Assembly (NCBI RefSeq): GCF_019104725.1
Contig: NZ_JAHRXF010000019.1
Coordinates: 1-64,000 of the forward strand
Direction of reading: 5' to 3'
Length of the DNA stretch: 64,000 nucleotides
DNA from: Streptomyces corallincola
Lineage (GTDB): Bacteria > Actinomycetota > Actinomycetes > Streptomycetales > Streptomycetaceae
The number at the start of each line of letters is the position of its first letter. Positions within the stretch are counted from its first letter, which is position 1. Under the pieces are notes generated by a model. It worked only from the letters and a program-made list of their open reading frames with translations. It made no database searches and was not told the origin of the DNA. A program made the position numbers and the translations under genes. Shown here in pieces: positions 53,301 through 63,173 of this stretch.

Positions 53301-55679
53301 TCAGCCCCGCTGGCCGGACGCCCGGCGCGGTACCGGCCGCAGCGCCGCGAGGCGCTCGCGGAACCCCCTCCGGCGCACCGACAGCGACCACACCAGCCGT
53401 ACGGCCGAGCGCGGGAGGAACCGGGCCCGCAACCGGGTCCGGCCGCTCACCGAGGCGCTCAGCGCCGCGACCGCCCGGCGCACGTCCTCCGCCACCCCCG
53501 GCGCCGGACGCGGCCGGGGCGCGTACAGCACCTGCTCCACCGCGTCCGCCACCCGGTGCACGCACGCACCGGCCGCCGCGTCCAGCCGGCCCCACGCCAC
53601 CAGCCGCTCCGCCGTCGCCCTCGGCGTCAGCGCGTCGTCCGGCGGCAGACCGAGGTCCCAGGCACTGTCCGTCAGCTCCCGCCAGGCCGCCAGCACATGC
53701 CTGGCGATGCCCTCCTCGGTCCGCCCGTGCCCGCCGAGCCGCGCCCCGCGGGCCCGCGCCCGCCACAGCATCGGCGTCAGCGGCAGCGCCAGCAGGACCA
53801 GCGCGGCGAGCGCCGCCAGCGCCACCCAGGGCCACGGACCCGTGCCCCCGCCGCCGCCCGCCGAGGGCACTGCGGCCGCCGTGCTCGCGCACGCGTCCGG
53901 GTCGTGTGCCCCCACGCACTCCCGGCCCGCCGAGGCCGACGCCGACGGCGCCGACGACGCGCCCCGCGACGGCAGCTCCGGGTCGGGTCGGCTGGAACCG
54001 GTCGCGTCCGGGACCGTGTACGCCGGGACGGTGCCCCGCGTCGGGGTCGGCTCGAACCGCGTCCAGCCCACGCCCTGGAAGTACAGCTCCGGCCAGGCGT
54101 GCGCGTCCTTCAGGCTCACCGACACCGTGCCGTCGCTCTGCGGGGTGCCCGGCGCGAACCCCACCGCGACCCGCGCCGGAATGCCCAGCGTCCGCGCCAT
54201 CGCCGCCATCGAGAACGCGAAGTGGACACAGAAACCCTGCTTCGCCTTGAGGAAGTTGGCGATCGCGTCCGGGCCGCGCCCGACCCGCACCTGGGTGTCG
54301 TACTGGAAGCCGCCCGACACCGCGAACCAGTCCTGGAGCTTCACCGCCTGCTCGTAGTGGTTCGTCGCGCCGCCGGTGACCTCGCGGGCGGTGCGCGCCA
54401 CCACGGCGGGCAGCCGGGACGGGACCTTGGTGAACGCCCGGGTCAGCGCCGCCGGTGCGGGCGGCGCGTCCGCGAGCTGCCGGGCCGTCGGCCGCACGTC
54501 CAGGCTGCTGACCTCGTACGACATGCCCCGCGTGGTCTGGCCCCGGTTGCCGATCAGCGTCATGATGCCCGGCTGGTAGCGCCAGTTCCCGTCCACGCGC
54601 ACCCCGCTCGGCGGGTACGGCATCGGCAGCCAGTCCTGGGCGTACCACTGGGCCGCCGCGATCTTCGTACGGACCGTGACCCGCCGGACGTCCGGGGCGA
54701 GGCCCACCGGGTCGGGGAAGCGGTCCGGCACGTCCACCCGGCTCTGCGCGGACGGCTGCCAGGTCGTGCCGTCGAAGTCGTCCAGCGACACGATCCGCAG
54801 ATACAGGTCCGACAGGTCGTCGTCGCTGGTCCGCAGCGACAGCACCTGACGGTCCGTCTGCGCGTTCAGACTGTCCCGCAGCGACACCAGCGGATTGACC
54901 GCCGAGATCCCGTCGCCGTCCCGGTTCGCCGCGACCCCGCCACGGCCCACCGAGTCCAGCAGCCCCCCGGACATCGCGGGCAGCACCAGCGGCACCACCA
55001 GGGCCAGGCCCAGCGCCACCGCGCCGATCCGCCGCCCGGTGCGCACCGGAGCCGCCGCGCCGCCCGGACCGCCCGTCCGGGCCGGGCCGCCGAACACCCG
55101 GCCCCACTGGGCGAGCCGGTCCCGGCCCTCAGCGAGCAGCAGCATCAGATAACCGGCCGCCGCCACCAGGAACCACAGCCAGTCCGCCGCGCCGTCCGCC
55201 AGGCCCGCCGCCACCGAGTACAGCGCCAGCAGCGGCAGCCCCGCGGGCGCCGCACTGCGGTACGTCACCGCCAGCGCGTCCACCAGCAGCCCGATCAGCA
55301 GCACTCCGCCGACCAGCATCAGCCGTATGCCGTTGGTCAGCGGTGCCGGTATGGCGTACTGCTTCACGTCCGTGCCGCCCTGCCGGAACAGGTCCGCGAA
55401 GTGCCCCAGCGCGTCCGGGCCCGGCAGGATCCCCGCGACGGCCTCCTTGTGGGCGAAGACCAGGGTCAGCAGCAGCACGCTCACCACCGCCTGCGCCGCC
55501 ACCGTCAGCAGCCGGGCCAGCGGTACCCGCCGGGCCGCCGCGCCCACACCGGTCTGACAGGCGACCAGCAGCACCGCCTGGACCAGCCAGGTCGGCCGGT
55601 CCACCAGTGGCAGCAGCGCGCACCCGGCCATCAGGGTGGCCGCCGCCGCGCACAGCGCCAGCCGCGCCCGCCCGCTCAT
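53301..55679 (-). CDS. TgpA-like transglutaminase (DUF3488) membrane protein
   Basis: A 792-residue protein with six or so N-terminal helices (DUF3488), a transglutaminase-like domain holding Cys in GFCVHFAF, His in DAHAWPEL and Asp/Glu in the GWTRFEPTP region, a Ser/Ala-rich linker, one more helix and a C-terminal cytosolic domain. It probably acts on envelope peptides or proteins. ATG at 55679; it lies 16 bases downstream of the DUF58 gene. Together with MoxR and DUF58 this is a well-known operon of unknown role. Confidence 0.88.
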   Translation of the reverse strand: MSGRARLALCAAAATLMAGCALLPLVDRPTWLVQAVLLVACQTGVGAAARRVPLARLLTVAAQAVVSVLLLTLVFAHKEAVAGILPGPDALGHFADLFRQGGTDVKQYAIPAPLTNGIRLMLVGGVLLIGLLVDALAVTYRSAAPAGLPLLALYSVAAGLADGAADWLWFLVAAAGYLMLLLAEGRDRLAQWGRVFGGPARTGGPGGAAAPVRTGRRIGAVALGLALVVPLVLPAMSGGLLDSVGRGGVAANRDGDGISAVNPLVSLRDSLNAQTDRQVLSLRTSDDDLSDLYLRIVSLDDFDGTTWQPSAQSRVDVPDRFPDPVGLAPDVRRVTVRTKIAAAQWYAQDWLPMPYPPSGVRVDGNWRYQPGIMTLIGNRGQTTRGMSYEVSSLDVRPTARQLADAPPAPAALTRAFTKVPSRLPAVVARTAREVTGGATNHYEQAVKLQDWFAVSGGFQYDTQVRVGRGPDAIANFLKAKQGFCVHFAFSMAAMARTLGIPARVAVGFAPGTPQSDGTVSVSLKDAHAWPELYFQGVGWTRFEPTPTRGTVPAYTVPDATGSSRPDPELPSRGASSAPSASASAGRECVGAHDPDACASTAAAVPSAGGGGGTGPWPWVALAALAALVLLALPLTPMLWRARARGARLGGHGRTEEGIARHVLAAWRELTDSAWDLGLPPDDALTPRATAERLVAWGRLDAAAGACVHRVADAVEQVLYAPRPRPAPGVAEDVRRAVAALSASVSGRTRLRARFLPRSAVRLVWSLSVRRRGFRERLAALRPVPRRASGQRG

Positions 55680-55695
55680 CGCCCTGCCCCCGCGC

Positions 55696-57114
55696 TCATC
55701 CCAGCCCCTCCCCGGCCGTCGCGGCCAGCGCGGACCTGTCCCGGTCCGCCTGCCGCCACAGCTCGTCCAGCGCGGCACCGCGCGGCACGCCCAGCGCCGT
55801 CCAGCCCGCCTCCCGCAGCATCCGCAGCCGCTCCGGCCGCGGCCCGCCCGGTGCCACTCCGCCCGGCCCGCCCGGCCCGTCAGGCCCGTCAGGGTTCGGC
55901 ACGTGCGGCCCCGACGCGGTCGGCTCCCGGCCGACCCAGGTGTCCGGGTCCAGCAGGAACGCCACCGCCGCGCCGCTGCGCCTGCGCATCGCGGCGACCG
56001 TCGCCGCCTGCGGTTCGTCCAGATCCCCGAGGAACGCGATCAGCAGCCCCTCGCCGCCGCCGCGCAGCATGTCGTGAGCCCGGGACAGATCCGTCCCGTC
56101 GGAGTGGTCCACCACCGCGAGCGTGTCCATCAGCAGCCCGGCGGTGTCCGCGCCGTCCTGCCCGCCGCCCGCGAAGCCGTCCGTGCCCTCGCCGGGCACC
56201 GCGCTCCCGGTGTCGGTCAGCAGCCGCACCGTGAACCCGCGCTCCAGCATGTGCGCCAGCACCGACGCCGCGCCCGACACCGCCCACTCGAACGCCGACT
56301 CGGGACCGGCACCCTCGTAGGCCAGGGCACGGGTGTCCAGCAGCACCGTGCAGCGGGAGCGGCGCGGCTGCTCCTCGCGGCGCACCATCAGCTCGCCGTG
56401 CCGCGCGGTGGAGCGCCAGTGCACCCGGCGCAGATCGTCGCCGTACCGGTAACCGCGCGGGATCACGTCGTCCTCGCCCGCCAGGGCCAGCGAACGGCGC
56501 CTGCCGTCGCCGTAGCCCCGCGCGTCGCCGCCGAAGCGGACCGGGGCCAGCGGCACCACCCCCGGCACCACCGTCAGCGTGTCCCGCGCGGCGAACGAGC
56601 GGGTCAGCTCGCACATCCCGAACGGGTCGGTCAGCCGCAGTTGCAGCGGGCCCAGCGGATAGCGCCCCCGCAGATCCGAGCGGACCCGGTAGGACACCTC
56701 ACGGCGCCCGCCCGGCTCGACCCGGTCCAGCACGAAACGCGGCCGGGGTCCCAGGACGTACGGCACCCGGTCCTGGAGCATCAGTACGCCCGTGGGCAGC
56801 CGGGAGACGTTGTCCAGCAGCAGATGCACCCGCGCCTCGCCGCCCGCCGGGACCCGGCCGGGGGAGAGCCGTCGGCCCGCCGCCACCCGGTACCGGGTGC
56901 GGTACAGCACGGCCGCGCAGACCAGCGGGAGCGCCGCCAGCAGCAGCCCCACCCGCAGCAGCCCGCCCTGCCCCAGGACGTAGGCGCAGACCGCGGCGGC
57001 GATCCCGGCGGCCAGGAACGACCGGCCGCGCGTCGTCAGCCCCGACAGTACGGTGCCCGGCCCGCCCGCCTCCCCGCGGTCCGGCGCCGGGCCGTCCGGC
57101 GCCCCGCCGCTCAT
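55696..57114 (-). CDS. DUF58-domain protein
   Basis: A 472-residue protein with two N-terminal helices, an Ig-like region and a C-terminal DUF58 (vWA-like) domain marked by HWRSTARHGELMVR. MoxR-DUF58 pairs are thought to act as chaperone-like assembly units. The ATG at 57114 shares one base with the MoxR stop (TGATG), and the preceding GTG is also possible. It is the middle gene of the MoxR-DUF58-TgpA operon. Confidence 0.87.
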   Translation of the reverse strand: MSGGAPDGPAPDRGEAGGPGTVLSGLTTRGRSFLAAGIAAAVCAYVLGQGGLLRVGLLLAALPLVCAAVLYRTRYRVAAGRRLSPGRVPAGGEARVHLLLDNVSRLPTGVLMLQDRVPYVLGPRPRFVLDRVEPGGRREVSYRVRSDLRGRYPLGPLQLRLTDPFGMCELTRSFAARDTLTVVPGVVPLAPVRFGGDARGYGDGRRRSLALAGEDDVIPRGYRYGDDLRRVHWRSTARHGELMVRREEQPRRSRCTVLLDTRALAYEGAGPESAFEWAVSGAASVLAHMLERGFTVRLLTDTGSAVPGEGTDGFAGGGQDGADTAGLLMDTLAVVDHSDGTDLSRAHDMLRGGGEGLLIAFLGDLDEPQAATVAAMRRRSGAAVAFLLDPDTWVGREPTASGPHVPNPDGPDGPGGPGGVAPGGPRPERLRMLREAGWTALGVPRGAALDELWRQADRDRSALAATAGEGLG

Positions 57115-58133
57115 CACAGGCCCCGCGGACGGTCCGGAACCCCGCCTGAGCCGCCGAAGGACCCCCGGGGGGACGCCGGGACCGGGGTGTCGCGCAGGAT
57201 CTCCTGCACCACCTGCTCCGCCGTACGCCGGTTCAGCTGGGCCTGCGCGGTCGGCAGCAACCGGTGCGCGAGGACCGCGACGGCCAGGTCCCGCACGTCG
57301 TCCGGGAGCACGAACTCCCGCCCGGCCAGCGCCGCCGACGCCTTCGCCGCGCGCAGCAGATGCAGCGTGGCGCGCGGCGAGGCCCCGAGCCGCAGATCCG
57401 GGTGGGTGCGGGTGGCCGCGACCAGGGCGACCGCGTACGCCCGCACCCCCTCGGCGACGGGGATCGCGCGCACCGCCTCCACCAGCTTCACGATCTCGTG
57501 CGCGTGCGCCACCGGCTGGAGATCCTCCAGCGGCGACACCCCGCCGTGCGTGTCCAGCATCCGCAACTCGGCCTCCGCGCTCGGATAACCGACCGAGACA
57601 CGGGCCATGAACCGGTCCCGCTGCGCCTCCGGGAGCGGGTACGTGCCCTCCATCTCCACCGGGTTCTGGGTGGCCACCACCATGAAGGGGCTGGGCAGTT
57701 CGCGGCTGAGGCCGTCGATGGTGACCTGGCGCTCCTCCATCGACTCCAGCAGCGCCGACTGGGTCTTCGGCGAGGCGCGGTTGATCTCGTCGCCGATCAC
57801 GATCTGCGCGAAGATCGCCCCCGGCTTGAACTCGAACTCCCGCCGCTGCTGGTCCCAGATGGACACCCCGGTGATGTCCGAGGGCAGCAGGTCGGGCGTG
57901 AACTGGATGCGCCGCACCGAGCAGTCGATGGACCGCGCGAGCGCCTTGGCCAGCATCGTCTTGCCCACGCCGGGCACGTCCTCGATCAGCAGATGGCCCT
58001 CCGCGAGCAGCACGGTCAGCGCCAGCCGTACGACCTCGGGCTTGCCCTCGATCACGCTCTCCACCGAACCGCGGACCCGATCCACGGTCGCGGTCGGATC
58101 GTTCAGGCTCGCTCGGTCGTCATAGGTGGTCAC
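57114..58133 (-). CDS. MoxR-family AAA ATPase
   Basis: A 339-residue AAA+ ATPase with Walker A EDVPGVGKT, Walker B GDEINRASPKTQ, the sensor stretch VVATQNPVEMEGTYPLPEAQ (in two parts) and RDRFMARV. MoxR ATPases pair with vWA proteins in maturation of complexes. GTG at 58133 is favoured by GAGGAGG upstream and by family N-termini; the open frame extends upstream to 58247. First gene of the operon with DUF58 and TgpA. Confidence 0.9.
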   Translation of the reverse strand: MTTYDDRASLNDPTATVDRVRGSVESVIEGKPEVVRLALTVLLAEGHLLIEDVPGVGKTMLAKALARSIDCSVRRIQFTPDLLPSDITGVSIWDQQRREFEFKPGAIFAQIVIGDEINRASPKTQSALLESMEERQVTIDGLSRELPSPFMVVATQNPVEMEGTYPLPEAQRDRFMARVSVGYPSAEAELRMLDTHGGVSPLEDLQPVAHAHEIVKLVEAVRAIPVAEGVRAYAVALVAATRTHPDLRLGASPRATLHLLRAAKASAALAGREFVLPDDVRDLAVAVLAHRLLPTAQAQLNRRTAEQVVQEILRDTPVPASPRGSFGGSGGVPDRPRGL

Positions 58134-58414
58134 CCGGCCCTCCTCGGCCCCTCGCACAAGGACCGGCGCTCTGTGACGCGAAACCGGCCCACCCCGAATC
58201 ACGGACACCGTCCCGAAAAGGTTCCGGAACGACGCCCACCCCCGCATTCTTGCCGCCGTTACCGATTCGTGTCACTCGCCTGTGGACAACCCGCTTCCGC
58301 GATGTCGGCCCTGTGTGGTTTTCGACCACTTGTGTGACCCTGTTCGAGTGGTCGCGTCACAGGAACGCGGGGGCGGGGCACATCAAACACCCCGCGCGGA
58401 GCAGCGGAAACGCC

Positions 58415-58452
58415 GACGGGTCCGGCCCCCCTCGCGGGAGGCCGGACCCGTC
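58415..58452 (-). terminator. Terminator after carbonic anhydrase
   Basis: A 13-bp stem (GACGGGTCCGGCC and its complement) with a 12-base loop directly after the carbonic anhydrase stop on the minus strand. The rest of 58134-58414 is the MoxR upstream region and holds no gene. Confidence 0.8.
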
Positions 58453-58458
58453 CGGGCG

Positions 58459-59007
58459 TCACGCCCCCTCGACCTCCGACAGCAGACCCGTGCGCACGTC
58501 GAAGACGAAACCGCGCACATCGTCGGTGTGCGGCACGAACGGCGAGGTACGGATGCGCCGGATGGACTGGCGCACGTCCTGCTCCACGTCCCGGAAGGAC
58601 TCCACCGCCCACGCCGGACGCTGGCCCACCTCCTGCTCCAGCTCGTCGCGGAAGCCCTCGGTCAGCGCCTCCAGACCGCAGTTGGTGTGGTGGATCAGCA
58701 CCACACTGCTGGTCCCCAGCTTGCGCTGGCTGATGGTCAGCGAGCGGATCACGTCGTCGGTGACCACACCGCCCGCGTTGCGGATGGTGTGACAGTCGCC
58801 GAGCCGGAGGCCGAGCGCGTCGTGCAGGTCGATACGGGCGTCCATGCACGCCACCACGGCCACCTTCAGCACCGGCCGGGCGTCCATGCCCGGATCGGTG
58901 AAGGCGTCGGCGTAGACGCGGTTGGCGTCCAGCAGACGGTCCGTCACGGAGCCGTCGCCGGTTATGGCGCCTTCGGGGGCGGGGGGAACGGAAGCGGAAG
59001 TCGTCAT
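58459..59007 (-). CDS. Beta-carbonic anhydrase
   Basis: A 182-residue beta-class carbonic anhydrase with all zinc and dyad residues: Cys54, Asp56 and Arg58 in CMDAR, and His107 and Cys110 in HHTNC. It interconverts CO2 and bicarbonate. It is shorter than plant-type enzymes, matching the small actinobacterial group. ATG at 59007. It is divergent from rsmH and may provide bicarbonate for carboxylations. Confidence 0.92.
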   Translation of the reverse strand: MTTSASVPPAPEGAITGDGSVTDRLLDANRVYADAFTDPGMDARPVLKVAVVACMDARIDLHDALGLRLGDCHTIRNAGGVVTDDVIRSLTISQRKLGTSSVVLIHHTNCGLEALTEGFRDELEQEVGQRPAWAVESFRDVEQDVRQSIRRIRTSPFVPHTDDVRGFVFDVRTGLLSEVEGA

Positions 59008-59267
59008 GGGACGACGGTACTGGTCGCCTCCGGGCCCGGCCTGTCGGGAGAAGCGACAAAGAACGTCATCCCGGCTTGTCGCCCGCGCACCGGCCACCCC
59101 ACCCGTCCCGGCCGCCCCACCCGCCCCGTGGCTCATCCGCCCCGTTGCCCACCCGGACGGCCCAGCCCCGGCCCCCGCCCCCTCCGCCGAGCGGGTGAGC
59201 CACGGCCCCGCCCCCACCCCACCCCCACCCCGCCCCGGACCCGGTGCGCGACGCGCAGGCCGGTTGA

Positions 59268-59295
59268 TTGACCGCGCGACACCGTGGACTAAAGT
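59268..59295 (+). promoter_or_regulatory. Candidate promoter for the division/wall cluster
   Basis: TTGACC (59268-59273) and TAAAGT (59290-59295), 16 bases apart, about 210 bases ahead of rsmH. The interval 59008-59508 (500 bases) has no gene; no mraZ is seen. The leader is unusually long. Confidence 0.6.
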
Positions 59296-59508
59296 GGCGC
59301 GAAGCGGGAGACGAGGCTCTCCCCGCTGTTCAAACCCCCCAAGGACACCGGCACCGGCCGGACCGTCCGACCACGTGCGCGGCGCGTACGTACGGCTCGG
59401 CCTCCTCCCGCTCCGGCCGGTTGCCGCCTCCGGCGGACTCGGCGGACTCCCCTTCACCGAGCGGGCGGGGACCCGGCGGTGCGGCCCGCCGGAACGGAGA
59501 AGCCCCCC

Positions 59509-60465
59509 TTGAGCGAGAGTCGCCACGTCCCGGTGATGCTCCACCGGTGCCTGGACCTGCTGGCACCCGCCCTGGAACGGCCCGGAGCCGTCGTCGTGGA
59601 CTGCACCCTCGGCCTCGGCGGACACAGCGAGGCCCTGCTCACCCGCTTCCCCGAGGCCCGCCTCGTCGCCCTCGACCGCGACAAGGAGGCGCTGCGCCTG
59701 TCCGGCGAACGCCTCGCCCCCTTCGGCGACCGCGCCACCCTCGTGCACGCCGTCTACGACGAACTCCCCGACGTGCTGCGGCGGCTCGGCCTGCCCCGCG
59801 TCCAGGGCGTACTGTTCGACCTCGGTGTCTCCTCGATGCAACTCGACGAGGCCGACCGGGGGTTCGCCTACGCCCAGGACGCGCCGCTCGACATGCGCAT
59901 GGACCAGAGCACCGGCATCAGCGCCGCCGAGGTCCTCAACACCTACGCGCCCGGCGAACTCGTCCGCATCCTGCGGGCCTACGGCGAGGAGAAGCAGGCC
60001 AAGCGGATCGTCTCCGCGGTCGTCCGGGAGCGCGACAGGGAGCCGTTCAGCAACAGCGCCCGGCTGGTCGAACTCATCCGCGACGCGCTGCCCCAGGCCG
60101 CCAAGCGCACCGGCGGCAACCCCGCCAAGCGCACCTTCCAGGCGCTGCGCATCGAGGTCAACGGCGAACTCTCCGTGCTGGAGCGGGCGATCCCGGCCTC
60201 GGTGAAGTCCCTCGCGGTCGGCGGACGCGTCGCCGTGCTGTCGTACCACTCGCTGGAGGACCGGCTGGTGAAGCAGGTGTTCGCCGCCGGGGCGGCCACC
60301 ACAGCCCCGCCCGGACTGCCCGTCGTGCCCGAGCGTTACCAGCCGCGGCTCAAGCTGCTCACCCGTGGTGCCGAACTTCCCACCGAGGAAGAGATCGCGC
60401 AGAACCGCAGGGCCGCCCCGGCCCGGCTGCGGGGCGCCGAGCGCATCAGGGAGGACGCCGAGTGA
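59509..60465 (+). CDS. rsmH: 16S rRNA (cytosine-N4) methyltransferase
   Basis: A 318-residue SAM enzyme that methylates C1402 of 16S rRNA and traditionally opens the division and cell-wall cluster. [13 protein letters not shown] for [13 protein letters not shown] and the C-terminal [15 protein letters not shown] are present. TTG at 59509 ([11 protein letters not shown]) is favoured because homologues begin there and GGAG precedes it; a GTG at 59479 is the alternative. It ends with GTGA that overlaps a tiny ORF. Confidence 0.92.
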   Translation: MSESRHVPVMLHRCLDLLAPALERPGAVVVDCTLGLGGHSEALLTRFPEARLVALDRDKEALRLSGERLAPFGDRATLVHAVYDELPDVLRRLGLPRVQGVLFDLGVSSMQLDEADRGFAYAQDAPLDMRMDQSTGISAAEVLNTYAPGELVRILRAYGEEKQAKRIVSAVVRERDREPFSNSARLVELIRDALPQAAKRTGGNPAKRTFQALRIEVNGELSVLERAIPASVKSLAVGGRVAVLSYHSLEDRLVKQVFAAGAATTAPPGLPVVPERYQPRLKLLTRGAELPTEEEIAQNRRAAPARLRGAERIREDAE

Positions 60466-60554
60466 GCGGAACGGGTCGGTGGGGCCGAGCGCACCCACCA
60501 GGGCGTCTTGCGGAAGTCCCGTCCGCCCCGGCCTGCCCGGCGGGCGCCCGGTGA
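60462..60554 (+). CDS. Possible 30-codon bridging ORF between rsmH and ftsL
   Basis: GTG at 60462 overlaps the rsmH stop by four bases (GTGA), runs in a different frame for 30 codons and ends with TGA overlapping the next GTG (60551) by four bases. The stretches at both ends start GTGAGCGG, so the 89-base interval may be a duplicated start region. A tiny coupling ORF is possible; a sequence accident is at least as likely. Confidence 0.3.
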   Translation: MSGTGRWGRAHPPGRLAEVPSAPACPAGAR

Positions 60555-61153
60555 GCGGGACACCCCGGATGCGGGGGAGGGCCGCCCGGCTGGCCCGGCT
60601 CTTTCCGGCCGGGCGTGCCCGCGCCGCCCGCACCCCGTTCGTGCTCCTCGTCGTCCTGCTGCTCGGCGGCGGCCTGATCGGGCTGCTGGTGCTGAACTCG
60701 GCGCTCAGCGAGGGCTCGTTCGCACTCGCCGACCTGCAGAAGCGGACCAAGAGCCTCACCGACGAGGAACAGGCCCTGCAACGGGACATCGACGCCTACT
60801 CCTCGCCCGGCGCCCTCCAGCTCCGGGCCCGCGAACTCGGCATGGTGCCCGGCGGCGACCCCGCCTTCCTCGGCCCCGGCGGCACCGTCCAGGGCAGCCC
60901 CAGCCCCGCCCCGCCCGAACCCGCCTCGCTGATCGCGCCGCCCGCCCCGGAGACCCTGGACCCGGCCGCACCGTCCGGCACACCGGGAGCCCCCGGTTCC
61001 GAGCCCACGGCCACGCCCACCGCCCCGACCACGGCCCCCGGCGGCACCCCGGCCCCGCCCGGCACCCCCTCGGCCCCGGTCACCGCTCCCTCCGAGGCGC
61101 TGGCACCGCTCACCCCCCAACCGCCCGCACCCACCACGACCCCCGGCAGGTGA
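60551..61153 (+). CDS. ftsL: FtsL-like septum formation protein
   Basis: A 200-residue bitopic protein: a basic N-terminus, one membrane helix (about residues 34-53), a leucine/Gln coiled coil (to about 85) and a Pro/Thr/Ala-rich tail of 100 residues. The helix-coil layout and the position before ftsI match actinobacterial FtsL/DivIC-like proteins that recruit FtsI. The long Pro-rich tail is variable. GTG at 60551 is chosen; the frame is open upstream, but conserved sequence starts here. It overlaps ftsI in GTGA. Confidence 0.82.
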   Translation: MSGTPRMRGRAARLARLFPAGRARAARTPFVLLVVLLLGGGLIGLLVLNSALSEGSFALADLQKRTKSLTDEEQALQRDIDAYSSPGALQLRARELGMVPGGDPAFLGPGGTVQGSPSPAPPEPASLIAPPAPETLDPAAPSGTPGAPGSEPTATPTAPTTAPGGTPAPPGTPSAPVTAPSEALAPLTPQPPAPTTTPGR

Positions 61154-63129
61154 CGGAAGTGTCCGACAGGGAACCGCCGCGCCGCCGCGTGCCCGCCCCC
61201 GCCAAACCGCCCCGCCCGCGCGGACCCGTCCGGCGCGCCCCCGGCCCCGGCCCCGGCTCCCGGCCGCCCCGCCGCCCGGCCGGGTCCCGGCCCCCGGCCG
61301 CGCCCGCGCTCCGCCTCGGCAGCCCCCGGCCCCGGCTGCGCGCCGTCGGCCTCGGCCTGACCCTCGTCCTGCTGGTCTTCACCGTCCGGCTGCTCCAGGT
61401 GCAGGCGGTGGACGCGAGCACCTACGCCGCCAAGGCCCAGCTGAACCGCTATGTCGCCCACACCCTGACCGCCCAGCGCGGCGGCATCACCGACCGCAAC
61501 GGCGTCACCCTCGCCATGAGCGAGGACGCCTACGACATCACCGCCGACCCGACGATGTTCAGCGCCAAGGAGCTGAAGATCAACGACGGTCCGGAGCGGG
61601 CCGCGGCCCTGCTCGCGCCGATCCTCGGCCAGGACAGCGCGGCTCTCGTCCAGAAGCTCCGGCCGAAGAACCCGCTCTCCCGCTACGCCCGGCTCGCCAC
61701 CCGGCAGACCCCGCAGGTCTGGAAGCAGATCAAGGACCTGCGCTCCACGCTCGCCCGCAAGGCGTCCACCGACAAGACCGCGCCCAACGTGCTCGCCGGG
61801 GTCTTCGCCGACCCCAGCAGCCAGCGCGTGTACCCCGGCGGGGACCTGGCCGCCGGGATACTGGGCTGGGTCAACGCCGACGGCAAGGGCGGCGGCGGCA
61901 TCGAACAGGAACTGGACAAGCTGCTCGCCGGCAAGGACGGCAAGATCCGCTACGCCCAGTCCGGCGGACGCGAGGTGCCCACCGCCGGGTCCACCGAGAC
62001 GCCCGCCGTGCCCGGCAGCGACGTCGAACTCACCATCGACCGCGACATCCAGTGGGCCGCGCAGAACGCCATCAGCGAGCAGGTGCGGAAGTCCCACGCC
62101 GACCGGGGCTACGTCATCGTCCAGGACACCCGTACCGGCGAGATCCTGGCGATGGCCAACTCGCCCGGCTTCGACCCCAACGACCTCTCCAAGGCCGACG
62201 GCAGCGCGATGGGCAACTTCGCCGTCCAGGACGTCTACGAACCCGGCTCCACTGCCAAGGTCATGTCGATGGCCGCCGTACTGGAACGGGACGCGGCCAC
62301 CCCGCTCACCCATGTCGTCGTCCCCAACCGGCTGCACCGCGGCGACCGGCTCTTCCAGGACGACGTGGACCACGCCACGTGGTACCTCACCCTGAACGGC
62401 GTGCTCGCCAAGTCCAGCAACATCGGCACCATCCTGGCCACCGGCCAGCTCGGCCGGACCCAGGCGCAGACCAACCGGATCCTCTACTCCTACCTGCGCA
62501 AGTTCGGCATCGGGCAGCCCACCGGACTGGACTTCCCCGGTGAGACGCGCGGCATCCTGGCGCCCGCCGCCAAGTGGTCCACCTCGCAGCAGTACACGAT
62601 CCCGTTCGGCCAGGGCTTCTCGCTCAGCGCCATGCAGGCGGCGTCCGTGTACTCGACCATCGCCAACGGCGGGATTCGCGTCGCGCCCACCCTGGTGCGC
62701 GGCACCGAGGGCGCCGACGGCCGGTTCGCCCCCGCGCCCAAGCCCGAACAGACGCGCGTGGTCAGCGAGAAGACCGCCCGCACCCTCGCCCAGATGCTGG
62801 AGTCCGTCGTGGACGACGAGCAGGGCACCGGCATCAAGGCCCGCATCCCCGGCTACCGCGTCGCCGGAAAGACCGGCACCGCCAACCGCGTGGACCCCGC
62901 CACCGGCCGCTACCACGGCTACACCTCGTCGTTCGCCGGGTTCGCCCCCGCCGACAAGCCGCGCGTCACCGTCTACTGCGCCATCCAGAACGCCACCTCC
63001 GGCAGCTACTTCGGCGGCCAGATCTGCGGACCCATCTACAAGCAGGTCATGGAGTTCGCGCTCAAGACCCTCCAGGTACCGCCGACCGGCGCCAGGTCCG
63101 CCAACCTGCCCGTCTCCTACAAGCCCTGA
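61150..63129 (+). CDS. ftsI: Septal peptidoglycan transpeptidase (PBP3/FtsI)
   Basis: A 659-residue class B penicillin-binding protein. A Pro/Arg-rich cytosolic region (about 70 residues), one membrane helix, a dimerisation domain, and a transpeptidase domain with SxxK (Ser367 in GSTAK), SxN (SSN 422-424) and KTG (574-576). It cross-links septal wall during sporulation division. GTG at 61150 overlaps the ftsL stop. A GTG nine bases on is the alternative. Confidence 0.94.
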   Translation: MTEVSDREPPRRRVPAPAKPPRPRGPVRRAPGPGPGSRPPRRPAGSRPPAAPALRLGSPRPRLRAVGLGLTLVLLVFTVRLLQVQAVDASTYAAKAQLNRYVAHTLTAQRGGITDRNGVTLAMSEDAYDITADPTMFSAKELKINDGPERAAALLAPILGQDSAALVQKLRPKNPLSRYARLATRQTPQVWKQIKDLRSTLARKASTDKTAPNVLAGVFADPSSQRVYPGGDLAAGILGWVNADGKGGGGIEQELDKLLAGKDGKIRYAQSGGREVPTAGSTETPAVPGSDVELTIDRDIQWAAQNAISEQVRKSHADRGYVIVQDTRTGEILAMANSPGFDPNDLSKADGSAMGNFAVQDVYEPGSTAKVMSMAAVLERDAATPLTHVVVPNRLHRGDRLFQDDVDHATWYLTLNGVLAKSSNIGTILATGQLGRTQAQTNRILYSYLRKFGIGQPTGLDFPGETRGILAPAAKWSTSQQYTIPFGQGFSLSAMQAASVYSTIANGGIRVAPTLVRGTEGADGRFAPAPKPEQTRVVSEKTARTLAQMLESVVDDEQGTGIKARIPGYRVAGKTGTANRVDPATGRYHGYTSSFAGFAPADKPRVTVYCAIQNATSGSYFGGQICGPIYKQVMEFALKTLQVPPTGARSANLPVSYKP

Positions 63130-63173
63130 CCGGCCGCCCCCCACGCCCCGCGCACACCACCAGGAACGAACCC

